NCBI GenBank assembly: GCA_013368315.1
Contig: JAACJM010000007.1
Coordinates: 124,001-188,000 of the forward strand
DNA length: 64,000 nt
DNA from: Tetrapyrgos nigripes
Lineage: Eukaryota; Basidiomycota; Agaricomycetes; Agaricales; Campanellaceae
Direction: 5' to 3'
Both the position numbers and the translations under genes were made by a program. Below are positions 33,428-45,608 of the stretch, one piece after another. Each line of letters begins with the position of its first letter. Within the stretch, counting starts at the first letter, position 1. A model generated the notes under the pieces. The model saw only the letters and a list, made by a program, of their open reading frames with translations. It searched no databases and was not told the DNA's origin.

Positions 33428-36228
33428 GAACTTTCACTATTGGTCAGAGCGTCAAGCGAACGATCTCTCAGCACTGCACATATCTGCTTTGAAGAAGGTC
33501 GATCTAAAGGATTCCGAACCCAACAACTCTGAATCAACTCCCAAATATAATCATTATCATCAACACATTCTGGCTGGGGAGGGCGAACGCCATCGAATAC
33601 CCCACAAAGTATGGCTACCTCATCGACTTGTCCCAAAAACGAGTATGGACGTCTCCCAGACAAAATCTTCAGGACATGGTGCTGAGATTAATCCCAAAAA
33701 CAAGTGGACAGACAGATAATGAGCGTACCTCGACAGCAGTACACGCAAATGCATATACATCCCCATGTGTCTCGTAAGGCTCTTTGTCAATCATAACTTC
33801 GGGAGGCAACCACTCGACTGAAGCTCCAAAATGTTTTTCACGGTCATAATAGCTGTCGAATATTGAAGATACGCCAAAATCAGCCAAGCAACACTGGTAA
33901 TCATCGGTAACGTAGATGTTGCGCTTGATAATTGGATCTGTCAGTGCGGGGTATCGAAGTCCAGGTCTGAAGGATGAACTTACTGCTTTGATGTCCCTGT
34001 GCGTGACGGGAGTAAGGGGAGGCTGTAGTGTATGCAAATAGTTCATTCCTTCAGTAATCTGTTTGATCTAGTTGAAGAAGAAAGGATCAGCCTCTGGATC
34101 AACCCGAGTAATAAGCGCACGTACGCAAAGTCTCTTGTCATGTTCAGGATGAGAACGCAGGAAAGACATGACGTCTCCATTCCGCAGGAAGGGAGAGACA
34201 AGGCAGAAAGGCGGTCCAAAATTTGTGACACCGAGAAATGAAAGCACGTTTGGATGGTTGAGCTGACGCCAAATGAGGGTTTCGATAGCAATGTTGGACA
34301 ACATCTGAGTTAATTATTGTCAGAACATGAATCTTAGCTTGAATAGGCAGATGCACCCACCGTATCGTTACATCTTGATGGGTAGTATACTTTGAGGCAA
34401 ACAGTCTGGCCATCCAGAACGGCTTTATATCGCTTCTAAGAGTAAATTAACATCGTATGCATGAACGTTTGGTTTGACGATGCTGACTTACCGCGGCGTT
34501 GTCAACTTTAAAGAAAAATGGATTCACCCTCGTCTGCTTGCAGTGAAGGACAAAAGAGGCTGGTAAAATACCAAAAGTACGGGCGAAATAAAAGAGGGAT
34601 CTCAGGCGCTGAAGCCGACGTGTCTTGTCTAATCGAGGATTATCTAGCTCCTACAGGTGATGACAGCAGCGTTAGTGAACTGAGATTTCAGAGTGTCAGT
34701 GAAGTAACTCACTAGTTGATATCTGCTCGCAGCCTCTTTGCATCTCTGTATCAAATGTAGGCGCTGGGAATGGACATCGACGTGAAATTTCCCCGAACGT
34801 CGTGGATCCTTTAGGAAATCCTCGAAAGATTTGTGAGAGATGCGAATGCGTCCGGGAGTGATATCTAGAACGGAGTGCATGCCTCGTAGTGTCGATAAGA
34901 CGGCCCCAGGAGGTAGAGAGAGAAGATCCTCCGTCAAAGCGAAAGAGTCGTCAGGTTGAAGTTCGTTTTCCAAAATGGCAACAAGCAATCCCATAACCGA
35001 ATTAAGCCGATCGGTGTTAGGATTGGTGGACATGATTTGCTGGTAGAGGGCATCCAGTTCGGCAAACGCGTTAGGATCGCCGACTGGTAGACCTAGCACC
35101 AACTTGAGACGCTCGGGAGGAGTGGAGAACTCGTCGTCGACATACTTCAAGACTGTTGTAGCATAGATGAATTGACCTGAAGTCCTTTGTACAAGATCGT
35201 CAATGATGCCTGGTGAAGGCCAAGGAAAAAGTACACCTGACATCGCAGCTCTATGGGTTTCTTTTCGGTAAATGCAAGAGAAGCCATCATGGAGGTAGAT
35301 AGCTACATCCCTTGAAGTCTGGTAATCGTCACCCAGCTCAGTTCGAGTCGTAATGTACGAGAATCGATTGAAGATTTCGCGTATGGCCGGTTCTGGACGG
35401 CTTGCGATGAGGAAACGGAGAGGTAGCGTAGATCCTGGTGCGAATCCGTTAAGGACGGTGGTCAAAACCCTCCGTTGAGAGTCGCTATCCCCGCATTCGT
35501 CAAGACCGTCAATAATGACCAGTTGAGGCAACGTCTGACACTGCTTCCTCCATTCCTCACGTTGCAAAAGGTTTTGCAAGGGGTCCACGACGAGTTTGCG
35601 AAATTGAATGTCGATAGATGCTGAAAGTATGGCAGGGTCATCCTTTACTGAGTTGTCTATTGCAGACCGCAGGTCAGGACCTCCGGTACAGAAGGCAAGC
35701 GAAAGAGCGATGGAAGTGAAGAGATATGTTGGACTGCTGCGTATGGGATTTGTGCGAGAGAAGAAGAAGCTTGCAGCCAAATGTCTACTGCCCTGCGACC
35801 CATCAAAACTTTCCGATAATGTCTGAGCTATAGCGGACTTGCCGACGCCAGCTTGTCCGTACAACCAATGAACGGGAAAATATGGAGGTTCGCTGTCAAC
35901 GACTTGGTTGGCGGTCTGGTTGAGAAGGGTGGGATGGGAGTTTATCCAGTCGGAAAGGCAAGCCAAAACGTGCTCACGAGTCTCAGGATGGCATCTGGGA
36001 GGAGGATAGCGGGCTTCAGAGCTGTGAGAGGCTCCTACATGAGCAACGGTCTGATACAATCTGTGCAAGCCTGAAGTACATAGTTCTCAGCAATCGTTGT
36101 TCTTCTAAACAGAACCGACCGACTGTACCTGCTTCCTCGACGTTATTGATCTGGTCACGCCCTACGACCACTATCGGCGAGTTTTGAAATGAGTTTCCGT
36201 AAGATTGTGTAAAGACAGCTTGCGACAT
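33412..36228 (-). CDS. NACHT NTPase fused to C-terminal protein kinase
   Basis: Eight exons join in frame to about 808 residues (introns 36071-36128, 34651-34712, 34436-34491, 34305-34360, about 34068-34103, 33924-33983, 33667-33728). Residues 1-34 hold the short leader seen before basidiomycete NACHT domains (VVVGRDQINNVEE). The NACHT/STAND domain follows: RCHPETREHVL, Walker A GQAGVGKS (about 105-112), FFFSRTNPIR, Walker B LVIIDGLDE (about 217-225), IASRPEPAIREIF, and a helical C-part through ISHKSFEDFLKDPRRS. Exon 3 (LQRLRSLFYFARTFGILPASF) leads into a TKL-like kinase: VCLKV (catalytic Lys), WRQLNHPNVLSFLGV, GMNYLHTLQPP, HRDIKARNIYVTDD, CCLADFGVSS, EWLPPEV, DVYAFACTAVE, SCWVRNPLDRPSS. The glycine-rich loop is not recognisable (FFFKVDNAAKRYKAV in its place). 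STAND proteins act as ligand-triggered switches; a kinase output is inferred. Intron 5 is only about 36 nt and should be checked. Confidence 0.78.
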
Positions 36229-36935
36229 ACGAAGTTTTCGTGAATGGCCAATCTTGGGCGCCTCTTACTGTCATATCATATGAACACGTTACTACTGTCA
36301 TTCAGCAGTGCCAATATGATTCTTTGAGCTTGTAGAAAGACGTTGGAAGGAAGGAGTCTGAGATTACGATGGGTATCAAATCAGTAAGAGGCTGAGAGCT
36401 CGAGGGCAATTTGCGAGAAGTTGGTAAGGGATTTGCTCGCCATGGGTCTGTGCACTGACAATTTGGGACTCATGTTGAGTCTGATTTAGTTGAGATGAAA
36501 GATGACGCAGTCATGAACGCGCAGGACATGCAGGATCCTCGCTTACAGTCTGAGTGCACTCGACAAAATGCCTTCAAACCCAATTCGCTGAGACAACATA
36601 CATCGAAGTCGTAAACGAAGGCTGAATAGCTCAAACCCGGTACCAGTGTAGATGCCTCGTAAGACCTCAGCGAGGTAAGAGACTTAATGGATTAGTGACA
36701 TGACTGACAACGTGTTGGCATCCAACTGATATCTCACAAAAGAAACGTACAGAACCAACATCTCGTCGTATTCCCGTTTGTCTATGCGTATGCAGTGTAA
36801 GGAAATAATTATAGATGGATGCGAGGATAATACAAGTAGTGATACAAAACAAAGGAAAGAGAAAGGAAAATAGAAATCCCAACGAAAACAGCCTACGTCC
36901 TGGCTGATACTCGTCCAGAAAGAGAAAGCCCAAGT
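36229..36935. other. Upstream of NACHT-kinase, downstream of H2B
   Basis: Both flanking genes are on the minus strand, so this stretch holds the NACHT-kinase promoter and the H2B 3' UTR. A 37-residue-scale set of short frames shows nothing recognisable. Confidence 0.45.
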
Positions 36936-37539
36936 TTATTTGGCTCCTGCGGATGAGAATTTGGTGACGGACTATAGAAGAGTTAGACAAGTTTGCCAGA
37001 GTGAAGTGGAAGTAGAGACGAACCTTGGTGCCCTCAGAGATAGCGTGCTTGGCAAGTTCACCAGGGAGGATCAGCCGTACAGAGGTCTGAATCTCTCGAG
37101 AAGAGATGGTGGACTTTTTCGAGTATGTAGCAAGTTCTAGAAAAGGGCAAGTCAGGAAGTTGAAGATGATTGAAGAAGGCAAAACGCACTGGATGCCTCA
37201 GTAGCGATACGCTCAAAGATATCGTTGACAAAGGAGTTGAGAATGGCCATGGCCTTGTTGGAAATACCAGTGTCTGGGTGGACCTGCTTGAGGACTGAAG
37301 AAATGAGACAAGTCAGTTCAAGTCACCGAAAGCGAAGTAATGAACAAATCAAACTCACCCTTGTAGATGTACGAAGAGTAGGTCTCCTTTCTGGTCTTCT
37401 TTCTCTTCTTCTTCTCACCGTCGGCGGTCGCAGGCTTTGAAGTCTTCTTCGCAGCCTTGGCACCTTCGGTTTTGGCGGGAGCCTTGGAGGCAGTAGAGGC
37501 GGGGGCTTTGCCGGCAGTAGAAGCAGGTTTGGGGGCCAT
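36936..37539 (-). CDS. Histone H2B
   Basis: Core nucleosomal histone. Three introns (36972-37023, 37139-37189, 37295-37358) join [16 protein letters not shown], a Lys/Ala-rich tail ending [18 protein letters not shown], then [58 protein letters not shown] and [26 protein letters not shown]. The histone fold and the C-terminal helix with the conserved ubiquitin-acceptor region (VTKFSS) are complete. The length (about 140 residues) is normal for fungal H2B. It is transcribed divergently from H2A across 318 bases, the usual fungal arrangement that keeps the two in balance. The call is certain; copy number in the genome cannot be told from this window. Confidence 0.97.
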
Positions 37540-37857
37540 TGCGATGAGGTAGGTGATATGGAAGAGAAGAGAGCTAGTGGTGAGTCGAGTAGGTGGTGGT
37601 TGGAGTTGAAGGGAAAACGCCGTTGTGCTTCTGACTTATATAATGGCGCGTCTGCTTGCAGATGTTTTGCTCCGCGACGCGTCTTTGTTGAACACAATCA
37701 ACAAAACGCCTTGTCATGTGACTAAGCGGGTATAAATACTGTGCGACAATTCTCTGGACCCTCAGCTCATCTCCGCTACTCACTCCCACTACAAACAAGC
37801 TTCTCAGCTTCCAATCTACTCGCCTTCTTCTTTTACAACACACACTCTTATATTACA
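37540..37857. promoter_or_regulatory. Shared divergent H2A-H2B promoter
   Basis: A TATA box for H2A (tataaata) is at 37731-37738, about 120 bases before its ATG. A TATA-like ttatataa for H2B is at 37636-37643 on the minus strand, about 100 bases before its ATG. Between them lie an ACGCGT hexamer near 37676-37681 and the near-inverse strings cttgtcatgtgac and aacacaatcaac. CT-rich leader sequence precedes each start. S-phase control through these elements is an inference. Confidence 0.7.
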
Positions 37858-38393
37858 ATGTCCGGCAAAGGTGGCAAATCTGGCAAGACCGGTGGTAAGG
37901 CTGGTGGTGAATCCAAGGCCCAATCCCGCTCTGCCAAGGCTGGTCTCCAGTTCCCCGTTGGTCGTGTCCACCGTCTTTTGAAGAAGGGCAACTACGCCCA
38001 GCGTGTTGGTGCTGGTGCTCCTGGTGCGTGTTCAGCTTCCAAGACTTTCTTTTTTTTCACTAACTTATCCTTTCTCCTAGTCTACCTCGCAGCAGTACTC
38101 GAATACCTCGCTGCTGAAATTCTCGAACTGGCTGGCAATGCTGCCCGTGATAACAAGAAACAACGTATTGTTCCCCGTCATTTACAACTTGCCATCCGAA
38201 ACGACGAGGAGTATGTCTTCTCTTCCCTTTTTCGCGTCTTTCATTCTGACTTGCCTTTTCTCTTAGGCTGAACAAGCTCCTTGGCGACGTCGTTATCTCA
38301 CAAGGTGGTGTCGTACCCCACATTGAATCTCAACTTCTACCATCCAAGTCAGGGAAGGGCAAAAAGGACGAGGGTATCAGCCAGGAGGTGTAG
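37858..38393 (+). CDS. Histone H2A with C-terminal SQEV
   Basis: Two introns (38024-38080 and 38211-38266) join [113 protein letters not shown] and [20 protein letters not shown], ending ISQEV. This is a complete canonical H2A. The last residues SQEV form the SQ-E/D-hydrophobic motif that fungal H2A shares with metazoan H2A.X; its serine is the target of ATM/ATR-type kinases after DNA damage. It lies head to head with H2B. The first intron follows the GAP codon, and both introns are under 60 nt. Confidence 0.97.
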
Positions 38394-41250
38394 ACTTTTC
38401 ATTGGGAGTTCTTTCTTCGACTCTTTTCTTTGTCTTGTATCATTACTTGTATTATCCTCACAACCATCTATAATTATTCCTTACACACTGCATACGCGTA
38501 CATAAAACGGGAATACGACGAGATGTTGGTTCTGTACATTTCTTGTGAGATACCGGCGCGTTTTGCCATGTCATCAGTGTCTCTTTGTTTGGGGTTTCTT
38601 GAGCTAGGCTTCGGTTACGTATTCCTTTGGACTGTGACCACGTCGCGCGACGCGTTTTTTCTTTTCAACCGTGACAGCGCACGGGCCACCTACCTCTTCA
38701 GGAAGGCTTCAGAGACTAAGGCCCTACTCTACCCCGTACAAAGAAGACGAAGCTCTTTCTCGCAAACTTCTTTCATACTGCACAATGGCTCAGCAAGAGC
38801 TCGATAGGAGACATTGGCACAGGTCATTCTGAATCTCAAAACGGGACGCGGCTATGGTCAGAACAGACAGGTATCTCAATCTGAATCGGACTGAATCGGA
38901 CGGCGAGAGACCGAGGGTGTGATTGTAGGTTTCGATAAAATGGAGTCATGGGTAGCCACTAGCCAGGATGATAGCGGAATATCGAAATATCGATGGAGAG
39001 TGGACAAATGGGCCCTAAGGCCACTCCATACTAAGCATTCCTTGTAGGCTGGGTAACAAATTCGGCGACGGGTAGACTCAGAGCGCGAAGGTGAGTGGTC
39101 ATTGTATTGACCTGGCAATCGGGGAGTAATTTGTTCATTGCTCATCGGTTCATAGATGAAGATTCGTTTCGTTGATTCGTCGTCAGGTTTAGACCTTTTG
39201 ACGAAGCGAACGAATCCGGTCTAGGAAAAGCATACTCAGTCTCTGACCTCGTCGATGACAGTACTTTTGCTACTCAGACGTCAGGCCTTAGGCCTCAGGG
39301 TTCATCAAGACCAAGACCTTTCCTGTCTTTTTCCATAACAGCCGTCCTATCTCTGTCCGTCTGGAGGACAAAGCAATGTCTCTAATGCAGCGACATACCC
39401 TGAAGCAGGATTCCGTTTTTAACTCCACCAAGACCTAGACCGAGCTAATCTGTATCCCAGATAAAGAGCTTCTTCCCTTGGCTGTTACGACTTGGCTGCT
39501 GCTACGGCTACCACCGACTACTATATACTTTGACGTACCTGCTTTGGAATCCGCCGGTGCTACTTCCGTTGTTCAGCCTACTCTATGTTCCCTGCTCCAG
39601 TCATATAGGTGGTGGACACTGTGGTCATTCTTCCCATGTCAACGCATTGTATGAAGACTCTGGTTCCTCAGTCCTGTTACCTACAAAGATCATCATACTA
39701 GAAAGCAAGTGGATACATGGCTCATTTGTAGACCAGCAAGTTTTTCTTGTAGACGGGGAATTTGCAGGATAGCAACTGGTATTGGTGAGTACCCTGTGAT
39801 TGTTTTATACGGAAGGCGTGGAGGCATGGAACTAAGAAGACTACTGCTCTATTGCTCTAGGTGACACGGGACGACGGGACCAAAAACAAATAGGATGGAT
39901 ACATAACATCAGGTGTGTGAACTGGAGGAAAGCCATATCGGCATTGGATAGGATACGTTACCGTGCTGCGGCTGACAGAGTTGGTGTTTTGGTGTTGGTC
40001 TGGTCATATATGGATCATGGGACGTCTCAACAAGGATTCTATACGTACAGTACCTGTGTCGATTTCCCTTTGTACATTCCAAAGAACATCACAATAATTT
40101 TGCACCTCGAAGGCTTAGCACTTGAGAATCGCTGGCAAAAAAGTGCACAGCCACATATGATTTTCCGACAATCCCAAACTGCAGTGAATCTGATCCAGCT
40201 CTGCCTCTGTCCCGAGCCCGCCGCGAATTATCTCTTCTAAAAATACAATGATAGCATCCATGAAACCAAAGCTCAGCACTCAGCGCCCATGGCGGGTTCC
40301 TCTTTCATGACGTGGAGGAGGGTACCCATAACGTGAAGGTAAGCTTCCCACCTAGCATTTCAGAGCCTCCCAGTATGATGAAAGCCATTCGGTGATAACC
40401 AGTGCACTATGCGCGATCTGCAGTGACATAGGCGCGTTTTTTACTGTGCAGTTCGGCGCTGTAAGAGATGAAAATACTTTTCCTCGACCCCAGCCTAATC
40501 ACCAGCGATTTTCTCACATTTGTGAGATTGAACTACCACTCTCATCTTAGCATGCCTTCGCAGCGCTCGCAACTCAACTAAACCGTGAAAATCTTACCCC
40601 CACAAAGATACAGCACAGATATACAGCTTGGACCACTCGGCTGGCCGTACAAACTATTTTCGCCGACACATCCATTCCATGGCTATATGATTATCAACAC
40701 GCCCCCAATTCCGTGTCAGCGTCACTGGGTCAGCGCCTGGCATCCCGCAAATGGACCTCTGAATTGGCAGTTTCGTGTTGTTATGGGCGACCGCCCGCGA
40801 CTCCCACAATACCAATTCCTTCACAGCACACGATTTTCTTCCTGCGATTGCAATTGCAGTGCATTTTAGAGTAATGCATTCTGCACACGCTATAGGGAGA
40901 ACTCTGTACATCTTACAGATGGTATATACCCGTTTAGTGATAATGCAGATCGGAATTCTTGGCTACGGCGACTGCAACCAATGCGTAGCTATCTCCCCAT
41001 GGAGCCCCGTTGCTCAACGCAGCTTAAATACTCAGCATATCTCTCCGTCGTGCGAGAATAGACTTCTCCTTACCCAGGACCTAATATTCCGAGGCCAGCT
41101 CTCAATCCGCGCGTCCTGCTAACAGATAGGCCGGACCATCGTTCAGAGCCTACCTTTCTTAAAGAAAACGACCAGATTCTCTCGCAGTTACATCTTCCAT
41201 ATTGCCACGGTCGCAGAAACACTCATTACCACCTCCACTTCCTCCTCCCT
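38394..41250. other. About 2.9 kb between H2A and the GH16 gene
   Basis: The first part is the H2A 3' UTR. The rest carries only short frames on both strands. A direct duplication of the 10-mer ctgaatcgga occurs at about 38880-38900. The GH16 promoter must lie at the right end. No domain, RNA gene or transposon seen. Confidence 0.4.
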
Positions 41251-44135
41251 ATGCACCCTGCCCTACATCATGGCATCCAGTATCCCACCCAGGCGGGTTC
41301 CATTCGAAATGGACGAAGTCATCTGAAGAGCCATTCAGTCTCGGCCGTCAATTTGGCACAATCTTCCAATTCAACAACTCAAGGGAGTGAAGCTTCCATT
41401 CCGAGACGTAAAGGAGCCGCGCATCGAAAAAATCTCACTACTGGTGTTTTGATGGTGAGTAGACTCAAATTTTGATATTCTTCTGTCTCTGACTCTCCTC
41501 GCGCATATGTAGGACCATTCACCATATACCGCTGTCGACCGCTCAATCAGCCCTCATAGCAGTCTAGAAAGACTCAGCAGGACCTCAAGCTCAAGCTCTG
41601 GACATAATGCATCCTCACATCTTGGTCATGTTGTGCGTGTTCTCGACCTCATATTCTCATTTTCCTGCTAACCGACAGTTTTTACGCGACCAAATAGTAC
41701 ACTCTATCCGCAGATCCAAGAGATTGGGGAACAGATCTATACCTCGACGCACAAGAGGCTGACGACCATATACATAACCCTTCACCCGTTAATGAGAAGC
41801 ATCCACTCGATCCGTTGGCGCTGCATGGCAAGGGATTTAACTCAAGTAGTTCAGGTTTTTCCAAGGGCAAACAGAGAAGCTGCCGTCCTTGGGACATTAT
41901 GAATCGCCGCGGATTAGCGAACGTTGGTGGCATGGCCTTGCTACTTCTGGCTATCCTTGGGCTCTTGTACGTTGTGCAGCGATTCCACTGATTACTCGGG
42001 TGCTAATGCTTAACTCAAATCTTTGTTTTCTTTTTTTTTTTTTTGCTCTAGTGCCGTATATCCGGTAGTGATAGCTATCAGAAATGGAGCCTTTGGTCGG
42101 AGTAGCATCGTTCGTGGGGTGAATGGGACGGGACAGGTGAGTGCACTGTGTAGTTTAGATTGTGGATTTTGGCTTACTGACCTACATTTCTCAAGGTTCC
42201 TGTCCTGGGCAACTGGGGTCTGATAGATCAAGACACACCTCAAGAAGTTCGTACGATTGCATCTTATCATAATCCCGATGGCCCGAGACTACAATTGGTG
42301 TTCAGTGACGAGTTCAACCAAGATGGAAGAAGCTTTTACCCTGGGGATGACCCATATTTTGAAGCGGAGAACTTACATTATTGGGGTACAAATGACTTAG
42401 AATGGTACGACCCATCGGCTGTTACGACACGAAATGGGTCTCTGGCTATCACCATGTCACAGGCTGACCCAGAGCTGAATTATAACTTGTCGTACAAGAG
42501 CGGGATGTTAACATCCTGGAACAAGTTTTGCTTCACGGGAGGATTGATACAGGCGTCGGTGATGCTACCGGGTGCGCATAATGTTATTGGGGTGAGATTT
42601 GCTTCCTATTCTGTCCTTGCATCCGTTACTCAATGTGTTGCTTCTAGCTGTGGCCAGGTCAGCTTCCTTGAAATCTCATCTGCATACAATTCTTGACTCT
42701 TTGTTTCAACAGCGGTTTGGACTATGGGTAACTTGGGTACGACTTCTGTTCATTGCATATGCACTTTCTTCCTGACTCGACTATCCATCAGGTAGAGCAG
42801 GTTACGGTGCTACTCTCGACGGAACGGTACGCGAAGATCGTTTCTCAGTTCCTATATTAATGCGCTGATGGGATCTCTTGCCACTGTGGTTGCAGTGGCC
42901 GTACTCTTACGACAGCTGTGACGTCGGCACGCTGCCCAATCAAACTCTGAACGGCTTTCCCGAAGCAGCTACGAATAGTGGTTTCAATGAAGGTCCTCTG
43001 TCTTTTCTTCCTGGTCAACGTCTTTCGAGATGTACTTGTCCTGGGGAATCACACCCTGGACCAACACATGACGATGGAACGTTTGTCGGAAGATCTGCGC
43101 CTGAGATTGATATCATTGAGGCTCAGGTGAGTGGATTGTGGTTGCACAGGTTTCGAAGATATTTTCTGACGAGTGATTATAGACAACTCGTCGAGAAGGG
43201 TCTGTTTCTCAGTCAGGTCAATGGGGGGTGAGGAGGCAACCATGTGTACTCCTAAATGATTTTCTGATCTCTCATGCTAGCCGTTTGACTTTGGCTACGA
43301 ATGGAAAAATACGAGTGATGTGGTCACCATCTATGATGCCGATGTCTCCAAGCTGAACACCTATCGGGGCGCCGTGTATCAAGAGGCAGCGTCAGTTGTG
43401 ACACAAACCAGTGGGTATCGTCAGTCTGCAGTCTAACTTGTAATCCTAACTTGGCATATAGATCAAGACTGCTATGAACTTGGTACAGGATGCTTTTCTG
43501 TTTATGGTTTTGAGTATAAGCCCGGTGGGTACCCGCTTCTGTTGAGTTTTGCTTAATTGACAGAATTTGTTGCGCAGGTTTCAACGATGCTGTTCGTTAT
43601 CTTCTCAGGTCGTTTTTGACACTCCTGACTATTTTGGCAGTACATTACTTGGATATCCGATGGAGCGCCTTCCTGGACGCTACTTTCCGGTGCAATGGGT
43701 CCAGATGAGCGTGTCAACATCTCTGCGCGGTCCGTATCTCAGGAACCTATGGTATGTGAACTCATTCCCTTTCAAAATCGCCAACGCACTGATTTACCAT
43801 TCCTTCCAGTACATTATAATGAACCTGGGGATGTCTTTCGGCTTCACCAACAACGTGATAGACTTTGACCATCTTCAATTTCCTGCTACGATGCTGGTGG
43901 ACTACATCCGCGTATATCAAGAACCTGATGCCTTAAACATTGGATGTGACCCAGAGGGTTTTCCGACTGCTGACTACATCAATGCGTAATCGATTTTCCC
44001 CCTCTGGTTCGGCTCGTTCTGACTGCTGCTCTGTCCTGTAGATATAAGGAAGCTTACACGAATCCCAACTTGACGACCTGGGTCTCCGATTTTCATCAAG
44101 AGATTCCAAGGAATTCTCTAGTAGACCAATGTTAA
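41251..44135 (+). CDS. KRE6/SKN1-type GH16 glucan-synthesis protein
   Basis: A type II membrane glycoside hydrolase family 16 protein of the group needed for beta-1,6-glucan assembly in fungal walls. The Ser-rich cytosolic N-terminus starts [15 protein letters not shown] transmembrane segment follows LKNRRG-like [14 protein letters not shown] ([12 protein letters not shown]). The lumenal domain contains [73 protein letters not shown], the catalytic EIDIIEAQ (E-x-D-x-x-E), [23 protein letters not shown] and [12 protein letters not shown]. It ends [20 protein letters not shown] and [15 protein letters not shown] with a final QC. About eleven short introns are required, one preceded by a run of 16 or more T (about 42034). 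All blocks join in frame, so the gene looks intact. It is enclosed, with the histones and NACHT-kinase, by the large inverted repeat. Confidence 0.92.
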
Positions 44136-44550
44136 CGAAGACGTTAGATCCCTCGTAACATGCTCAGCGCAGTCGTGAAGCTGCTTAGACTGGAATATCG
44201 ATGTTTTTAAGCTGCCTCATCTCGATGTAAGCACGTAGTTCGGCAGTATATCCACCCAAAAGAACAATAACACGTGTTCTTCGTTGCTCTACGCTCTCTC
44301 ATCGATCTATCTCGGTATCTCCTCAAGTATTCACCGCACCCTCGAGAGCCGCATCTCAAGCTCCCTGTCCTCCCGATCTTTTCATCCTTCTTCTCTATCT
44401 TTTACGAGGCTTCGGTCTCAGAGTTATCGTCCTAAATTCCTCTCAAGAGGTCCCCTAATCTTGTGTCGTATCGGATCAAAGCAATGGTCGATGTAAGCGA
44501 TTGTTTCCTGTCCTGATTTGATGCATAACTAAGAGCTTGTACTTCAGATC
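44136..44550. other. GH16 3' flank
   Basis: Probable 3' UTR and spacer up to the inner end of the right inverted-repeat arm. Short Ser-rich frame at 44284-44496 not recognised. Confidence 0.4.
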
Positions 44551-45532
44551 CTCGTCGTTTCCGTGAAGTTGGTCATCAAGAATGTACAGTACAGGAATCA
44601 TGGCTCGAACCCAAAAGACGGAGACGCATGAGTTCGAAATCTAGACCCACGGGTGAAGATGACTCATTGGCACAGTACAACCAAACTCAGATGGAGGGAT
44701 CGGTGTTTGTCCAAAGTACGGTATGGCTGTTGAGTGCAGATTGTCTGTGCACACTTCATGAAGGAATTGCGAAAGCCAACGTCCAGGTTCACTAAACCTA
44801 TGCAGGTGAAGAAGGGTGTGGATGAATAATATAATAAGGCTGCTGGGCGATCGGATTCCTACTGCAGGAGCTATTGTGCTTAGCAAAAATTTGATCTACC
44901 ACTCTGTCAACTTTCTCCACGAGTAGCGGGCTGGGCAAGAGGTAGTGGGTATGACTGGGACGCAGGGACTAGAGTGATGTAACAGAGCAAGTTTTTCATG
45001 TCTTTATGAGATGAAACCCAGAAGAGCGTTTAAAGCCAGTGGGATAGAGGACTATTCGCAGCGATCAGTTCTATGACTACGACACTAAAGAGGCCTCACT
45101 CACGTTTTGGGAAAACTCCATCATCAGGGGTTGGCCAACTCGGAGTGCTGAGTAGACAGTTTGAGACAGCGCCGGCGTAAGACCGGCTGTTTTCAAGTGC
45201 TAAATAGATAGCCGAGCTTAAGGGACCATAGAGCAAAATGCAGGAGTCAGTACATGCAGAAGTCGGGGACTCCAGTCGCTAACCACCCCCAACAAGTCGA
45301 GAAAACTTCAAGCTTCAAGGACGCTAGTACTTAGTTTCGTGCTGAATTGAAGTATGTATGTACCACTTTTTTGAAGATGACCACCAGCAAACCACCAGTC
45401 ACTTCACTGTGCGTGACAACTTTCAAAAGTTGTCTACAGGTGTTCCATGTGCAAAAGTATAAATACAGCTCGAGACTATCAAAAAACACCAAACCCGCCC
45501 GTATTGGCTGAAGCTGAACTTCCTGTCAAGAA
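44551..45532 (-). repeat. Right arm of the large inverted repeat
   Basis: The inverted partner of 32543-33427, and slightly fuller. On the minus strand it keeps the TPR/DUF4470-derived segment STIAPAVGIRSPSSLIILFI, HTLLHLHRFSEPGRWLSQFL, HEVCTDNLHSTAIPYFGQTP and IPPSEFGCTVPMSHLHPW, including the stretch deleted from the left arm. The remnant lines up with the intact protein's LTTFLNILLHLHNIGYPGHYL to KLHLHPWM region. No transposase or terminal repeat was seen at either arm end, so a segmental duplication of an already decayed gene fragment is more likely than a transposon. Confidence 0.85.
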
Positions 45533-45608
45533 ACCACCCACTAAACTCGGGGTGACCTATAAAAGTACAAAAGAACTAAACGACCGGTTCATGCTACAAA
45601 ACACGACT

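Noticed and set aside
32543..45532. Whole inverted-repeat block as a transposon with terminal inverted repeats
   Set aside because: The arms are gene fragments without transposase, and the interior carries core genes; a segmental inverted duplication explains it better.
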